From CAZVKN01 sp964627035 (GTDB lineage: Bacteria; Electryoneota; AABM5-125-24; Hatepunaeales; Hatepunaeaceae): 64,000 nucleotides of DNA. Within the stretch, counting starts at the first letter, position 1. Each line of letters opens with the position of its first letter. The notes below the pieces were generated by a model that saw only the letters and a program-made list of their open reading frames with translations, did no database searches and had not been told where the DNA came from. Below, piece by piece: positions 22,599 through 30,817 of the stretch. Both the position numbers and the translations under genes were made by a program. Location of the stretch: assembly GCA_964627035.1 (NCBI GenBank), contig CAZVKN010000012.1, forward strand, positions 1 to 64,000, given 5' to 3'.

Positions 22599-22967
22599 AT
22601 GATTCAAGAAGAAACACAACTGATCGTCGCTGATAACACCGGAGCAAAGCGGGTTAAATGTTTCCGTATTCTTGGCGGAACGAAGCGGCGGTATGCAACC
22701 GTTGGAGACATTATAGTTGTCTCCGTGAAAAGCGCAACACCGACCAGCCGTGTCAAGAAGGGCACGGTATCCAAAGCCGTAGTAGTTCGCGTCAGAAAAG
22801 AGGTTCGCCGTCGTGACGGATCGTACATTCGATTTGACGAGAACGCCTGTGTACTGCTCGATGAGAAGCTGGAAATGGTCGGAAACCGCATCTTCGGACC
22901 GGTTGCGCGCGAATTGCGCGAAAAACGATATATGAAAATAGTATCTCTCGCACCTGAAGTGCTGTAG
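22599..22967 (+). CDS. rplN: 50S ribosomal protein L14
   Basis: L14 lies at the subunit interface and binds the silencing factor RsfS. The 122 residues begin MIQEETQLIVADNTGAKRV and contain RVKKGTVSKAVVVR and the C-terminal FGPVARELREKRYMKI. The start follows an octamer inverted array with no strong Shine-Dalgarno. rplX follows after nine bases. Confidence 0.97.
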   Translation: MIQEETQLIVADNTGAKRVKCFRILGGTKRRYATVGDIIVVSVKSATPTSRVKKGTVSKAVVVRVRKEVRRRDGSYIRFDENACVLLDEKLEMVGNRIFGPVARELREKRYMKIVSLAPEVL

Positions 22968-22976
22968 GATTCACTT

Positions 22977-23336
22977 ATGATAAAGCGTTTAAAAAAAATC
23001 AAAGGTAACCACCTGCATGTTCGCAAGGGAGACACGGTTCTTGTTCTCTCAGGCAACAATCGCGGTAAGCGGGGAAAGGTACTGAAAGTATATCCTGATT
23101 TGAATAAGGTGGTCGTCGAAGGTGTCGCTTTTATGAAGAGGCATACAAAACCGAGCACGAAACTTCCGCAGGGTGGTATTATGGAGCGTGAGCGAGCTAT
23201 TCATGCATCCAAGGTTATGGTAATTGATCCAAAGACGGACGAGCCGACCCGTATCGGGTACAGGACATTGGAAGTTGAGGGCAAGAAAGTACGAGTTCGA
23301 TTTTCGAAAAAATCTGGTGAAACGTTAGCTGGTTAA
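22977..23336 (+). CDS. rplX: 50S ribosomal protein L24
   Basis: L24 starts 50S assembly by binding the 5' end of 23S rRNA. It has a KOW motif (RKGDTVLVLSGNNRGKRGKV, about residues 17-36), PQGGIMERERAIHASKVM, and a C-terminal tail. The 119 residues are slightly longer than the usual 100-105. rplE begins two bases after its stop. Confidence 0.96.
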   Translation: MIKRLKKIKGNHLHVRKGDTVLVLSGNNRGKRGKVLKVYPDLNKVVVEGVAFMKRHTKPSTKLPQGGIMERERAIHASKVMVIDPKTDEPTRIGYRTLEVEGKKVRVRFSKKSGETLAG

Positions 23337-23338
23337 TA

Positions 23339-24055
23339 ATGGCGGATAAAAAGATATCACCGAAGAAAGAAGCTAAATCCGATAAGAGCAAAGCGAAAAA
23401 GGATACCAAAGCTCCGAAGGGTAAAGCAGCAAAGGGAAAATCCGGTAAAAAGGGCAAAGGCAAAAAAGTACAGAAGGTTGCCGCCGTTCCCAAAGATTAT
23501 GTCCCGCGTCTGAAGAGCATGTATAGCGAGCAGATCATTCCTTCTTTGAAGAAGCAATTCTCAATCAAAAATCCGATGCTGGTACCGAAGCTCGGCAAGA
23601 TTGTTTTGAACGTTGGAATCGGAACCATGCATGCTGATGCAAAGCTGGCTGAATCAGTTGCTGAAGAGCTTGGGCTTGTCGCAGGACAGAAAGCGGTATT
23701 GACCCGGGCACGGAAATCAATAGCGAATTTCAAGCTGAGAGACGGGATGGTTGTCGGCTGCCGGGTGACGCTTCGCAATGAGCGGATGTATGAATTTTTT
23801 GACAGGCTCATAGGAATTGTTATTCCTCGTATTCGTGACTTTCGCGGACTGAGCGACAGCTCATTTGACGGTCGCGGTAATTACAATTTTGGCATAAAGG
23901 AGCAGATTGTCTTTCCCGAAATAGACTACGACAAAGTGGTCAAAATTCACGGAATGGACATCACAATTACGACGACTGCCCAGAACGATGAACAGGCGTT
24001 TGAACTGATGAAAGGATTCGGATTTCCTTTCAGTCGTCAGGAAGAAGAAGCTTAG
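23339..24055 (+). CDS. rplE: 50S ribosomal protein L5 with a lysine-rich N-terminal extension
   Basis: L5 binds 5S rRNA and the P-site tRNA elbow. Residues from about 55 to 238 are a normal L5 (PRLKSMYSEQIIPSL, MLVPKLGKIVLNVGIG, DFRGLSDSSFDGRGNYNFGI). The first 50 or so residues are an added stretch of Lys, Ala, Gly and Ser, strongly basic and low in complexity, absent from typical L5 of about 180 residues. The ATG at 23339 directly follows rplX. No good internal start with a ribosome site lies nearer the core (a Met occurs only at residue 60), so the extension is probably translated. Confidence 0.95.
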   Translation: MADKKISPKKEAKSDKSKAKKDTKAPKGKAAKGKSGKKGKGKKVQKVAAVPKDYVPRLKSMYSEQIIPSLKKQFSIKNPMLVPKLGKIVLNVGIGTMHADAKLAESVAEELGLVAGQKAVLTRARKSIANFKLRDGMVVGCRVTLRNERMYEFFDRLIGIVIPRIRDFRGLSDSSFDGRGNYNFGIKEQIVFPEIDYDKVVKIHGMDITITTTAQNDEQAFELMKGFGFPFSRQEEEA

Positions 24056-24076
24056 AATTTTATTTATTTAGAGAAT

Positions 24077-24262
24077 ATGGCAAAAAAGGCATTAGTAGTA
24101 AAACAGAGACGAACACCGAAATTCAAGGTGCGCAAGTACAACCGCTGTCATCGCTGTGGCAGACCGAGAGCATATATGCGTGATTTTGGAATTTGTCGCA
24201 TCTGTTTCAGACAGTTGGCTCTGGACGGTATGATCCCGGGCGTAACAAAATCGAGCTGGTAG
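24077..24262 (+). CDS. rpsN: 30S ribosomal protein S14, zinc-binding type
   Basis: S14 is a late-assembling 30S head protein. This is the short 61-residue form with an intact zinc ribbon, CHRCG (Cys24, Cys27) and CRICF (Cys40, Cys43), and the end GMIPGVTKSSW. Both N- and C-termini are canonical. The zinc form is shared with S4 and L36 in this window. Confidence 0.97.
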   Translation: MAKKALVVKQRRTPKFKVRKYNRCHRCGRPRAYMRDFGICRICFRQLALDGMIPGVTKSSW

Positions 24263-24272
24263 GAGTGATGTT

Positions 24273-24671
24273 ATGAGTATGACTGATCCAATAGCCGATC
24301 TGCTTACGCGCATTCGGAACGCAACACGTGCGAACAAAAAGACAATTGACATTCCCGATTCACGTCTGAAGCGGGATATTGCGAAGATATTGGTGCAGGA
24401 GAGATTTGTCACCAGATATATTCGTATTCGTGACAACAAGCAGGGTCTTTTGCGCTTATATCTGAAATATACGTCTGAAGGCGAAAGCGTGATTGATGAC
24501 TTACAGAGAGTCTCTCGTCCGGGTCGCCGGATGTATTTCAGATCGAATAAGATTCCGCGAGTGTTGAACGGTCTCGGTGTTTTGATTATGACCACCCCGA
24601 AAGGTGTCATGACCGACCGACAGGCACGCGAACAAGGTGTCGGCGGAGAACCGCTGTGTAAAGTTTGGTAA
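24273..24671 (+). CDS. rpsH: 30S ribosomal protein S8
   Basis: S8 binds the central domain of 16S rRNA and in E. coli represses the spc operon. The 132 residues start MSMTDPIADLLTRIRNA, include RVSRPGRRMYF, and end with GVMTDRQAREQGVGGEPLC, all diagnostic. The gap to rplF is 87 nt without a clear signal. Confidence 0.97.
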   Translation: MSMTDPIADLLTRIRNATRANKKTIDIPDSRLKRDIAKILVQERFVTRYIRIRDNKQGLLRLYLKYTSEGESVIDDLQRVSRPGRRMYFRSNKIPRVLNGLGVLIMTTPKGVMTDRQAREQGVGGEPLCKVW

Positions 24672-24758
24672 TTTAATCGGATGGAAGGGTGCAAAACGAG
24701 TCAGAACGGTGGCTTATTGCAGAATTTCATTCGGTATTTCACTTTTTGAGGATAGATA

Positions 24759-25295
24759 ATGTCACGGGTTGGTAGAGAACCGCTGCCCATTCCTGATGGT
24801 GTGACGGCTACAATGGATGACCGGTTTATAACGGTTAAAGGCAAACTGGGCGAGCTGAATCATACGATTCCGGAAGGAATTGATGTGATGCAGGAAAATA
24901 GCGTTATTACGGTAACGCGGGAAAAGGATAATCATCGTCAGCGCGCCTTGCACGGTTTAACCCGAGCTTTGCTGGCAAATATGGTTTATGGTGTTTCCAA
25001 AGGCTTTAAGAAGGACCTTGAGATTGTCGGTGTCGGATACCGCTGTGAACAGCGAGGTCCTGCACTGCAGCTTTCAGTGGGATATTCCCATCGTGTGATC
25101 TTTTTCCCTCCGGAAGGGATTGAGCTGAAGGCTATTTCAAACACAGCGTTCAGCGTTTCAGGTATAGACAAGCAGTTGGTCGGAGATACCGCTGCAAAAC
25201 TTAGAGCCGTTCGTCCTCCTGAGCCATATAAGGGTAAGGGGATTAAATACGTCGGTGAATACATCCGCCGTAAAGCCGGTAAAGCAGCAGGATAA
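24759..25295 (+). CDS. rplF: 50S ribosomal protein L6
   Basis: L6 lies near the factor-binding site and contacts EF-G. The 178 residues start MSRVGREPLPIPDGV, and the C-terminal half has the conserved RPPEPYKGKGIKYVGEYIRR. The ATG is preceded by GAGG eight bases upstream. A near-perfect palindrome follows its stop. Confidence 0.97.
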   Translation: MSRVGREPLPIPDGVTATMDDRFITVKGKLGELNHTIPEGIDVMQENSVITVTREKDNHRQRALHGLTRALLANMVYGVSKGFKKDLEIVGVGYRCEQRGPALQLSVGYSHRVIFFPPEGIELKAISNTAFSVSGIDKQLVGDTAAKLRAVRPPEPYKGKGIKYVGEYIRRKAGKAAG

Positions 25296-25312
25296 TAGCA
25301 GAATTAGAATTA

Positions 25313-25332
25313 TTGCTCCACGTGTGGAGCAA
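25313..25332 (+). other. Palindrome between rplF and rplR
   Basis: TTGCTCCAC (25313-25321) and GTGGAGCAA (25324-25332) are perfect 9-nt arms around two bases. As RNA it would form a 7-8-bp hairpin. There is no T run. The function is unknown; a processing site is possible. Confidence 0.5.
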
Positions 25333-25356
25333 ATTTAATCATATTAGATACTTATT

Positions 25357-25740
25357 ATGACCGATATACGAGTTGCGGTACAACGCAAAAAACAGACACT
25401 GATACGAAGAAAGAAGCGTGTGCGGAAAAAAGTGTTCGGATCAGCCGAGCGACCCCGTCTGAATGTCTTTCGCAGCAATCGGCACATTTATGCTCAGTTG
25501 ATTAACGATGTTGAGCAAAATACGATTGTGGGATGCTCAACAATGACCCCTCTTTTGAAAGAGAAATGTTCATCTGCCGTGAATAAGATTGAGCAGGCAA
25601 AGAGGGTAGGTGAACATATTGCCGCTATGGCAAAAGACAAGGGGATCGCCCAGGTTCAGTTTGATCGTAACGGACGCAGGTATCACGGTCGCGTTAAAGC
25701 GCTGGCGGAAGGTGCTCGTGCCGGTGGTTTGCAGTTTTAG
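25357..25740 (+). CDS. rplR: 50S ribosomal protein L18
   Basis: L18 binds 5S rRNA with L5. The 127 residues include the basic start (RKKQTLIRRKKRVRKKVFG), RPRLNVFRSNRHIYAQLI and the end FDRNGRRYHGRVKALAEGAR, as expected. It starts about 60 nt after rplF. rpsE follows after 14 nt. Confidence 0.96.
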   Translation: MTDIRVAVQRKKQTLIRRKKRVRKKVFGSAERPRLNVFRSNRHIYAQLINDVEQNTIVGCSTMTPLLKEKCSSAVNKIEQAKRVGEHIAAMAKDKGIAQVQFDRNGRRYHGRVKALAEGARAGGLQF

Positions 25741-25754
25741 CAAATAGCGGAAAT

Positions 25755-26321
25755 ATGAATAGAGATAGAAGAGATAACAGAAAAAGACCCAAACGCGACG
25801 AATTTGGCGTCTCCGAAGTTAACTTAATTGAAAAAGTTATCCACATTAACAGGGTGGCTAAGGTCGTCAAGGGTGGTCGTAACTTCAGCTTTAACGCCCT
25901 TGTGGTGGTCGGTGACGGATCCGGTAAGGTTGGATACGGGCTCGGCAAAGCGCGCGAAGTAATTGATGCTATTGAAAAGGGCACGCAGATAGCCAAGAGG
26001 TCAATGAAACGCTACCCGATTATCGGCAAGACCCTCCCACACGCAATACGCGGCAGATTCGGTGCAGGCAAAGTAATGATCCGTCCGGCATCTCCCGGTA
26101 CAGGAATCATCGCCGGCAGTTCCGCACGTGCACTGTTTGAATGTCTTGGGGTTCGCGACGTGCTGTGTAAATCGCTCGGCACAAATAATCAGCTCAATGT
26201 GTTGCGAGCAGTGGTAAACGGTCTTGAGAACATGTACGATGCCGCAAGGATGGCTAAAAAACGTGGGTTGAGAGTCAGAGACGTTTTGATGCTCCCCCCA
26301 AAGGAGGAGAGCAATGGCTGA
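25755..26321 (+). CDS. rpsE: 30S ribosomal protein S5
   Basis: S5 supports the mRNA entry site and decoding accuracy. The 188-residue protein has the N-terminal double-stranded-RNA-binding domain (EKVIHINRVAKVVKGGR, FNALVVVGDGSGKVGYG) and the C-terminal domain with RPASPGTGIIAG. It starts with ATG at 25755 and overlaps rpmD by eight bases. Confidence 0.97.
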   Translation: MNRDRRDNRKRPKRDEFGVSEVNLIEKVIHINRVAKVVKGGRNFSFNALVVVGDGSGKVGYGLGKAREVIDAIEKGTQIAKRSMKRYPIIGKTLPHAIRGRFGAGKVMIRPASPGTGIIAGSSARALFECLGVRDVLCKSLGTNNQLNVLRAVVNGLENMYDAARMAKKRGLRVRDVLMLPPKEESNG

Positions 26322-26514
26322 ACAGTTGAAGGTAACATACGTTCGCAGCACAATCGGGAGACATTTTTCCCAAAGACGTACCATAAAAGCACTTGGATTT
26401 CACCGATTGCAGGAAACGCGGATTATGGCAGACAGCCCATCCATTCGCGGGATGCTGAACAAGGTAGTGCATCTGTTGAAAATAGAACCTTATAGCGGAA
26501 ATGAAGGAGACTGA
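26314..26514 (+). CDS. rpmD: 50S ribosomal protein L30
   Basis: L30 is a small 50S protein of 66 residues here. It contains KVTYVRSTIGRHFSQRRT and LGFHRLQETRI, typical of the short bacterial form. The ATG overlaps the S5 end, with GGAGGA inside the S5 codons upstream. The stop is two bases before the L15 start. Confidence 0.95.
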   Translation: MAEQLKVTYVRSTIGRHFSQRRTIKALGFHRLQETRIMADSPSIRGMLNKVVHLLKIEPYSGNEGD

Positions 26515-26515
26515 A

Positions 26516-27037
26516 ATGCAGAATGATGTGGGAGATCTCGGAAAGCTTACACCTGCACCAGGCTCCTTAAAAAAGAGAAAACGAATCGGTCGCGGTCGTG
26601 CATCAGGTCGAGGTGATACAGCTACTAAAGGTCATAAGGGTGCTCAGTCGAGATCCGGCTACAAGAGTCGGGCATGGTTTGAAGGTGGTCAGATGCCGAT
26701 CAATCGCCGTGTCCCGAAGCGTGGGTTCTACATTCAGAACCGGACTCAGTATCAAGAGGTTAAACTCGGTGATCTGGGACGTATTAACGGTGATGTAGCC
26801 GATCCTGATACCATCCGTCAGGCACGATTGGTCAAGGGACGCGGTCCGATTGTCCTGTTGGGCAACGGTGATATTGACCGCAAGCTGACAATCAAGATTC
26901 ACAGAATCACCAAGAGTGCTGAAGAGAAGATAAAGGCAGCGGGTGGTTCCGTCGAGTTGTTGCCATTGGATCCGATTGACCGTCGAGTCAAGAAGGGACC
27001 AAAGCCGAAAGAGAATAAGAAAAAGGAAGCTAAGTAA
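26516..27037 (+). CDS. rplO: 50S ribosomal protein L15
   Basis: L15 joins late in 50S assembly. The ATG at 26516 has AAGGAG six bases upstream and gives 173 residues; an earlier in-frame ATG at 26501 would start inside rpmD. Conserved parts are RGRASGRGDTATKGHKG and GGQMPINRRVPKRGF. The C-terminus is a lysine-rich tail (KKGPKPKENKKKEAK) longer than usual. Confidence 0.96.
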   Translation: MQNDVGDLGKLTPAPGSLKKRKRIGRGRASGRGDTATKGHKGAQSRSGYKSRAWFEGGQMPINRRVPKRGFYIQNRTQYQEVKLGDLGRINGDVADPDTIRQARLVKGRGPIVLLGNGDIDRKLTIKIHRITKSAEEKIKAAGGSVELLPLDPIDRRVKKGPKPKENKKKEAK

Positions 27038-27038
27038 C

Positions 27039-27077
27039 CACGGTTAAGAAATGCTAATCTGTTAGCAATCTGCCGTG
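27039..27077 (+). other. Nested hairpin between rplO and secY
   Basis: The outer stem is CACGG (27039-27043) with CCGTG (27073-27077). The inner stem is GCTAA (27053-27057) with TTAGC (27062-27066). The two-level shape suggests an RNA element, for example for processing or control of secY. There is no T run. Confidence 0.4.
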
Positions 27078-27111
27078 ACTATACTGGTGTACATAGGTAA
27101 GCGCATTTACG

Positions 27112-28443
27112 ATGTTAGATAAATTTAAGAACATCTTCAAAATCCCGGATCTTAAGAAGCGGATACTGTTTACGCTGTTAATCTTCGTGATTTATCGCAT
27201 TGGTGGTCATATTCCGGTGCCTGGCATTAACGCCGCGGCACTCGGTGAATTCCTCAAGATGCAGCAGAACACACTGTTTGGTCTCTATGATATGTTTGCC
27301 GGGGGTAACTTCGGTCGAGCAACTGTGTTTGCACTTGGGATCATGCCTTACATCAGCGCTTCCATTATCCTTCAGTTGATGGGAATGGTCAGCCCCGCTC
27401 TGCAGAAGCTGCAGCGTGAGGGTGAAGAGGGTCGCAAGAAGATCAACCAGTGGACGCGCTACCTGACCATTGTGGTTGCAACATTGCAATCTGCCGGTAC
27501 GAGCGCATTTCTGGCTTCAATTCCTCCGACGCAAAGCGGTCTGGAAGTGGTGCCCAGTCCCGGTATGGGGTTTGCATTTCTGACAGTCATTACATTGACC
27601 ACCGGGTGTGTGTTTATTATGTGGCTCGGGGAGCAGATCACCGAACGCGGGATCGGCAACGGTATCAGCTTGCTGATCTTCATCGGAATCATTGACAGAC
27701 TGCCGTACGCATTCCTCGATGAGTTCCAGCTTTTAAGGCAGGGCATCCGCATGCCTCTGACTGAAGTGTTCTTGCTGGCAATGGGTTTCTTCACTGTTTA
27801 TGCAGTGGTTGCACTGACTCAGGGAACCCGCAAGATCAATGTTCAGTACGCCAAGCGAGTTGTCGGTCGCAAGGTTTACGGCGGTGGTGCGACTCACATC
27901 CCGCTGAAAATCAACACAGCCGGAGTGATGCCGATTATCTTTGCGCAGACGATCATGTTTTTCCCGACGACGCTGGCGACTTTTTTGCCGGAAGGTGCGT
28001 TTCGTGAGTGGTTAAACAGTGCATTCGCGATGCAGTCATACACATATATGGTCATCTACATGATATTGATCATATTCTTTACGTACTTCTACACAGCGGT
28101 AGCGTTTAATCCGGTAGAAGTAGCGAACAACCTGAAGAAAAACGGCGGGCTTATCCCGTCAGTTAAGCCGGGCAAGCGCACTGCGGAGTATCTCGATAAC
28201 ATCCTGACGAGGATCACACTTCCGGGTGCGGTCTTTCTCGGGTTGATAGCAGTTTTTCCGACGATGATCACCAAGCAGATGAATGTATCGTATAACTTCG
28301 CATCATTTTATGGTGGAACTGGACTGCTGATTATTGTCGGTGTCGGACTCGACACACTTCAGCAGATTGAATCTCATCTGTTGATGAGGCACTATGATGG
28401 GTTGATGAAGTCCGGTAAGTTGAAGGGACGAAGAGGAAGATAA
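27112..28443 (+). CDS. secY: Preprotein translocase channel subunit SecY
   Basis: SecY forms the protein-conducting channel with SecE (encoded at 90 here). The 443-residue protein has ten predicted membrane segments, the plug region after GGHIPVPGINAAAL, the ITERGIGNGISLLIF motif of segment 5, and a basic tail (KLKGRRGR). It is in the conserved spc position between rplO and adk. Confidence 0.97.
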   Translation: MLDKFKNIFKIPDLKKRILFTLLIFVIYRIGGHIPVPGINAAALGEFLKMQQNTLFGLYDMFAGGNFGRATVFALGIMPYISASIILQLMGMVSPALQKLQREGEEGRKKINQWTRYLTIVVATLQSAGTSAFLASIPPTQSGLEVVPSPGMGFAFLTVITLTTGCVFIMWLGEQITERGIGNGISLLIFIGIIDRLPYAFLDEFQLLRQGIRMPLTEVFLLAMGFFTVYAVVALTQGTRKINVQYAKRVVGRKVYGGGATHIPLKINTAGVMPIIFAQTIMFFPTTLATFLPEGAFREWLNSAFAMQSYTYMVIYMILIIFFTYFYTAVAFNPVEVANNLKKNGGLIPSVKPGKRTAEYLDNILTRITLPGAVFLGLIAVFPTMITKQMNVSYNFASFYGGTGLLIIVGVGLDTLQQIESHLLMRHYDGLMKSGKLKGRRGR

Positions 28444-28497
28444 TTGAAATAGACCGGAAATTATATCGGTCACAACATAGTCACAGTTATTAACAAT

Positions 28498-29124
28498 ATG
28501 ATCTTAATATTACTTGGTGCTCCCGGAGCCGGAAAAGGTACTCAAGCGGAGCAGATTCGAGTACATTATAACCTGAACCATTTGTCAACAGGCGACCTGT
28601 TGCGGGGTGCCGTTGCTGATGGTACCGAACTTGGCGGTCTCGCCAAGGGATACATGGAATCAGGCAAGTTGGTTCCGGACGATGTGATTCTGGGAATCAT
28701 TAACGACTATCTCACCGAGCATAAAAGTGAGGGCGTGTTGTTTGACGGTTTCCCGAGAACAACTGCTCAAGCTGAAGGTCTTGACGAAATCCTGAAGGGT
28801 GCAACGGTGAAAGCTGTATCGTTGGATGTCCCTGACGATGTCGTCATTTCAAGATTGTCGTCACGTTGGTCATGCCGTGCCTGTGGTAAGGTTTACAATT
28901 CATCACTTGGTGATTTGCCGAGCAATTGTGACTGTACCGACAAAGGTGAACTTTATCAGCGAGCGGATGACAAACCGGAGACAATTGCCAGCAGGCTGGA
29001 AGTTTATCACTCGCAGACAGAACCTATTATTGACTTCTACCGCAAGAAGGGGGTCCTGATCGTTGTTGACGGTATGGGGCAGCCAAAAGAGATATTCGGA
29101 CGAATAAAGGACAAGCTCGGTTGA
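28498..29124 (+). CDS. adk: Adenylate kinase
   Basis: Adk interconverts ATP plus AMP and two ADP. The 208-residue long-lid type has the P loop GAPGAGKGT (residues 8-16), LSTGDLLRGAV, and FDGFPRT. Its lid contains CRACG plus a later CDC pair before GELYQRADDKPET, so it probably binds zinc, although the spacing of the second pair differs slightly from the usual C-x2-[CD]. Its stop overlaps the map start (TTGA). Confidence 0.96.
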   Translation: MILILLGAPGAGKGTQAEQIRVHYNLNHLSTGDLLRGAVADGTELGGLAKGYMESGKLVPDDVILGIINDYLTEHKSEGVLFDGFPRTTAQAEGLDEILKGATVKAVSLDVPDDVVISRLSSRWSCRACGKVYNSSLGDLPSNCDCTDKGELYQRADDKPETIASRLEVYHSQTEPIIDFYRKKGVLIVVDGMGQPKEIFGRIKDKLG

Positions 29125-29918
29125 TTCGACTTAAAAGTCCACGTGAAATAGAGCGGATGAGGCGTGCCGGACAGATACTGGCACAGGTGCATAAGAGTAT
29201 ATTTGAGATGATGAAGCCGGGAACGGCTACGATTGACATTGATCGGGCGGTTGAAGCAGCGATCTTGGAGGCTGGTGCAAAACCGGCATTCAAAGGATAC
29301 GGTCCTCCGAAGAATCCGTTTCCCGCGAGCACTTGCATCTCAGTCGGGAAGGAAGTCGTACATGGCATTCCGTCGCGCAGAAAGCTGAAACCGGGCGAGA
29401 TTGTCGGTATTGACATTGGACTTGAGATCAACAGCTTCTTTGCTGATATGGCTGTCAGCCATCTGATTGGAGATGTGGATGACACAACCCGCAAGCTTTG
29501 GCGGGTCACACGTGAGTCTCTGTACAAAGGGATCAAAGCTGCCCGGGTCGATAACTATGTCAGTGATATCGGTGGAGCTGTTCAGCATTGGGTGGAGAAG
29601 AATAGATTTCAGGTGGTTCGTGATTTGGTAGGACACGGGATCGGGTCTAAACTGCACGAAGAACCTGCTGTCCCGAATTATAGAACGCGCGAAGGGAATA
29701 TAAGGTTGCGAGCCGGGATGACGCTGGCAATAGAGCCGATGGTGGCTGTGCGTGACTGGAGAATTAAGACTCTTAAAGATGACTGGACTGCAGTGACCTG
29801 TGATGGGCTGCCGTCCGCACATTTTGAGCATACGATTCTAATCACGGATGGTGATCCACGGATTCTGACACTTCTTGATGACGGTCGGGATCCGTGGACA
29901 GTAGCTGCCCAATTATAA
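29121..29918 (+). CDS. map: Methionine aminopeptidase, type I
   Basis: MetAP removes the N-terminal Met from new proteins. The 265-residue protein has the metal ligands in order: Asp in GIDIGLEI, Asp in FFADMAV, His in VGHGIGSKLHEEP, Glu in AIEPMV and Glu in FEHTILIT. The start is TTG overlapping the adk stop. It is about 15 residues longer than the E. coli enzyme at the C-terminus (DDGRDPWTVAAQL). The position between adk and infA is typical. Confidence 0.96.
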   Translation: MIRLKSPREIERMRRAGQILAQVHKSIFEMMKPGTATIDIDRAVEAAILEAGAKPAFKGYGPPKNPFPASTCISVGKEVVHGIPSRRKLKPGEIVGIDIGLEINSFFADMAVSHLIGDVDDTTRKLWRVTRESLYKGIKAARVDNYVSDIGGAVQHWVEKNRFQVVRDLVGHGIGSKLHEEPAVPNYRTREGNIRLRAGMTLAIEPMVAVRDWRIKTLKDDWTAVTCDGLPSAHFEHTILITDGDPRILTLLDDGRDPWTVAAQL

Positions 29919-29927
29919 GAGGACATA

Positions 29928-30146
29928 TTGGCTAAGGAAGAAGCGATAAAGGTTGACGGTACGGTCACTGAAACATTGCCGAACGCAACCTTCCATGTGG
30001 AACTGGATCAGGGTCATGTGATATTGGCTCACATTTCTGGCAAGATGAGAATGCATTTTATTAAAATCCTCCCTGGTGATAAGGTGACAGTTGAGCTGTC
30101 GCCCTATGATCTGTCGAGGGGACGGATTACTTATAGATACAAGTAA
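29928..30146 (+). CDS. infA: Translation initiation factor IF-1
   Basis: IF-1 occupies the A site of the 30S during initiation. The 72-residue OB-fold protein starts with TTG (MAKEEAIKVDGTVTETLPN) with AGAGGA eight bases upstream, and contains ISGKMRMHFIKILPGDKV and SPYDLSRGRITYRYK. All are canonical. A dispersed palindrome follows. Confidence 0.97.
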   Translation: MAKEEAIKVDGTVTETLPNATFHVELDQGHVILAHISGKMRMHFIKILPGDKVTVELSPYDLSRGRITYRYK

Positions 30147-30151
30147 ACTGT

Positions 30152-30202
30152 GTAGTCGTGGTTGTCCCAACCACGACGTCGGGCTTGAGACAAGCCCACT
30201 AC
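30152..30202 (+). repeat. GTAGTC-type double palindrome 1
   Basis: The element starts GTAGTCGTGG and ends CACTAC. It holds two hairpins, CGTGGTTG with CAACCACG and GGGCTTG with CAAGCCC. It lies between infA and rpmJ. Copies or relatives are at 36282, 38117, 51537 and 58064. Confidence 0.8.
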
Positions 30203-30238
30203 TAACAGTGGTTTATACTTTCAAGCATTGGAGTTATT

Positions 30239-30352
30239 ATGAAGGTGCGGGCATCCGTTAAAAAGATGTGCGACAACTGCCGGGTAATCCGCCGCAAGGG
30301 TGTGGTGTGGGTTATCTGCAAGAATCCCAAACATAAACAAAGACAAGGATAG
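30239..30352 (+). CDS. rpmJ: 50S ribosomal protein L36
   Basis: L36 is a small zinc-binding 50S protein. The 37-residue product starts MKVRASVKKMCDNCRVIRRK and ends with CKNPKHKQRQG; three Cys and one His form the zinc site (CDNC, C-x4-H). GGAG is seven bases before the ATG. It follows a palindromic repeat, and rpsM begins four bases after its stop. Confidence 0.96.
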   Translation: MKVRASVKKMCDNCRVIRRKGVVWVICKNPKHKQRQG

Positions 30353-30356
30353 ATTT

Positions 30357-30722
30357 GTGCCACGTATTGCTGGAATTGATTTACCGCGCAACAAGCGGGT
30401 AGATATCGCTTTAACTGCTATCTACGGTATAGGTAAGCATACGTCTGATCAGATATTAGCTAAAGCGGATATAGATCCTGCTCTTAAATCCGATGATCTG
30501 ACCGATGCGCAAGTTAAACAGATCCGCGACATCATCAACGATGAGTTCAAAGTCGAAGGGGCTTTGCGCACAGAAGTGCAGATGAACATTAAACGCTTGA
30601 TAGATATCGGCAGTTATCGTGGACTGCGCCACAGGCGTGGTCTTCCGGTGAGAGGCCAGAGAACTCACACAAACGCCCGAACCCGTCGAGGTCGTCGTCG
30701 TTCGTCTCCATCTAAGAGATAA
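30357..30722 (+). CDS. rpsM: 30S ribosomal protein S13
   Basis: S13 contacts the 50S and P-site tRNA. The GTG at 30357 gives 121 residues with the normal start MPRIAGIDLPRNKRV; a longer frame from 30300 would read through rpmJ and is rejected. Conserved parts are IYGIGKHTSDQIL and GLPVRGQRTHTNARTRRG. AAGGAT lies eight bases upstream. Confidence 0.96.
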   Translation: MPRIAGIDLPRNKRVDIALTAIYGIGKHTSDQILAKADIDPALKSDDLTDAQVKQIRDIINDEFKVEGALRTEVQMNIKRLIDIGSYRGLRHRRGLPVRGQRTHTNARTRRGRRRSSPSKR

Positions 30723-30727
30723 GTAAG

Positions 30728-30815
30728 ACAAGCTGATAAGTTAGCAAGTTGGCAGATTTGAACAGACTGTCATCGGCAACTTGAAAACTTGATAACCTGG
30801 TAACCTGAAAACTTT
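30728..30815 (+). repeat. Octamer inverted array 3 (rpsM-rpsK gap)
   Basis: The left arm carries ACAAGCTG, ATAAGTTA and GCAAGTTG in 8-nt steps. The right arm carries CAACTTGA, AAACTTGA, TAACCTGG and TAACCTGA, again in 8-nt steps. The array covers most of the gap and ends next to the rpsK start. Confidence 0.8.
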
Positions 30816-30817
30816 TT

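Noticed and set aside
22604..23158. 184-residue - strand frame across rplN and rplX
   Set aside because: Spans two real ribosomal genes on the other strand; Ser/Thr/Arg-rich shadow composition.
24092..24694. 200-residue - strand frame across rpsN and rpsH
   Set aside because: Antisense to two canonical ribosomal proteins; no support.
30300..30356. Longer S13 start inside rpmJ
   Set aside because: Overlaps the L36 gene and adds a non-conserved 19-residue stretch; GTG 30357 gives the invariant N-terminus.
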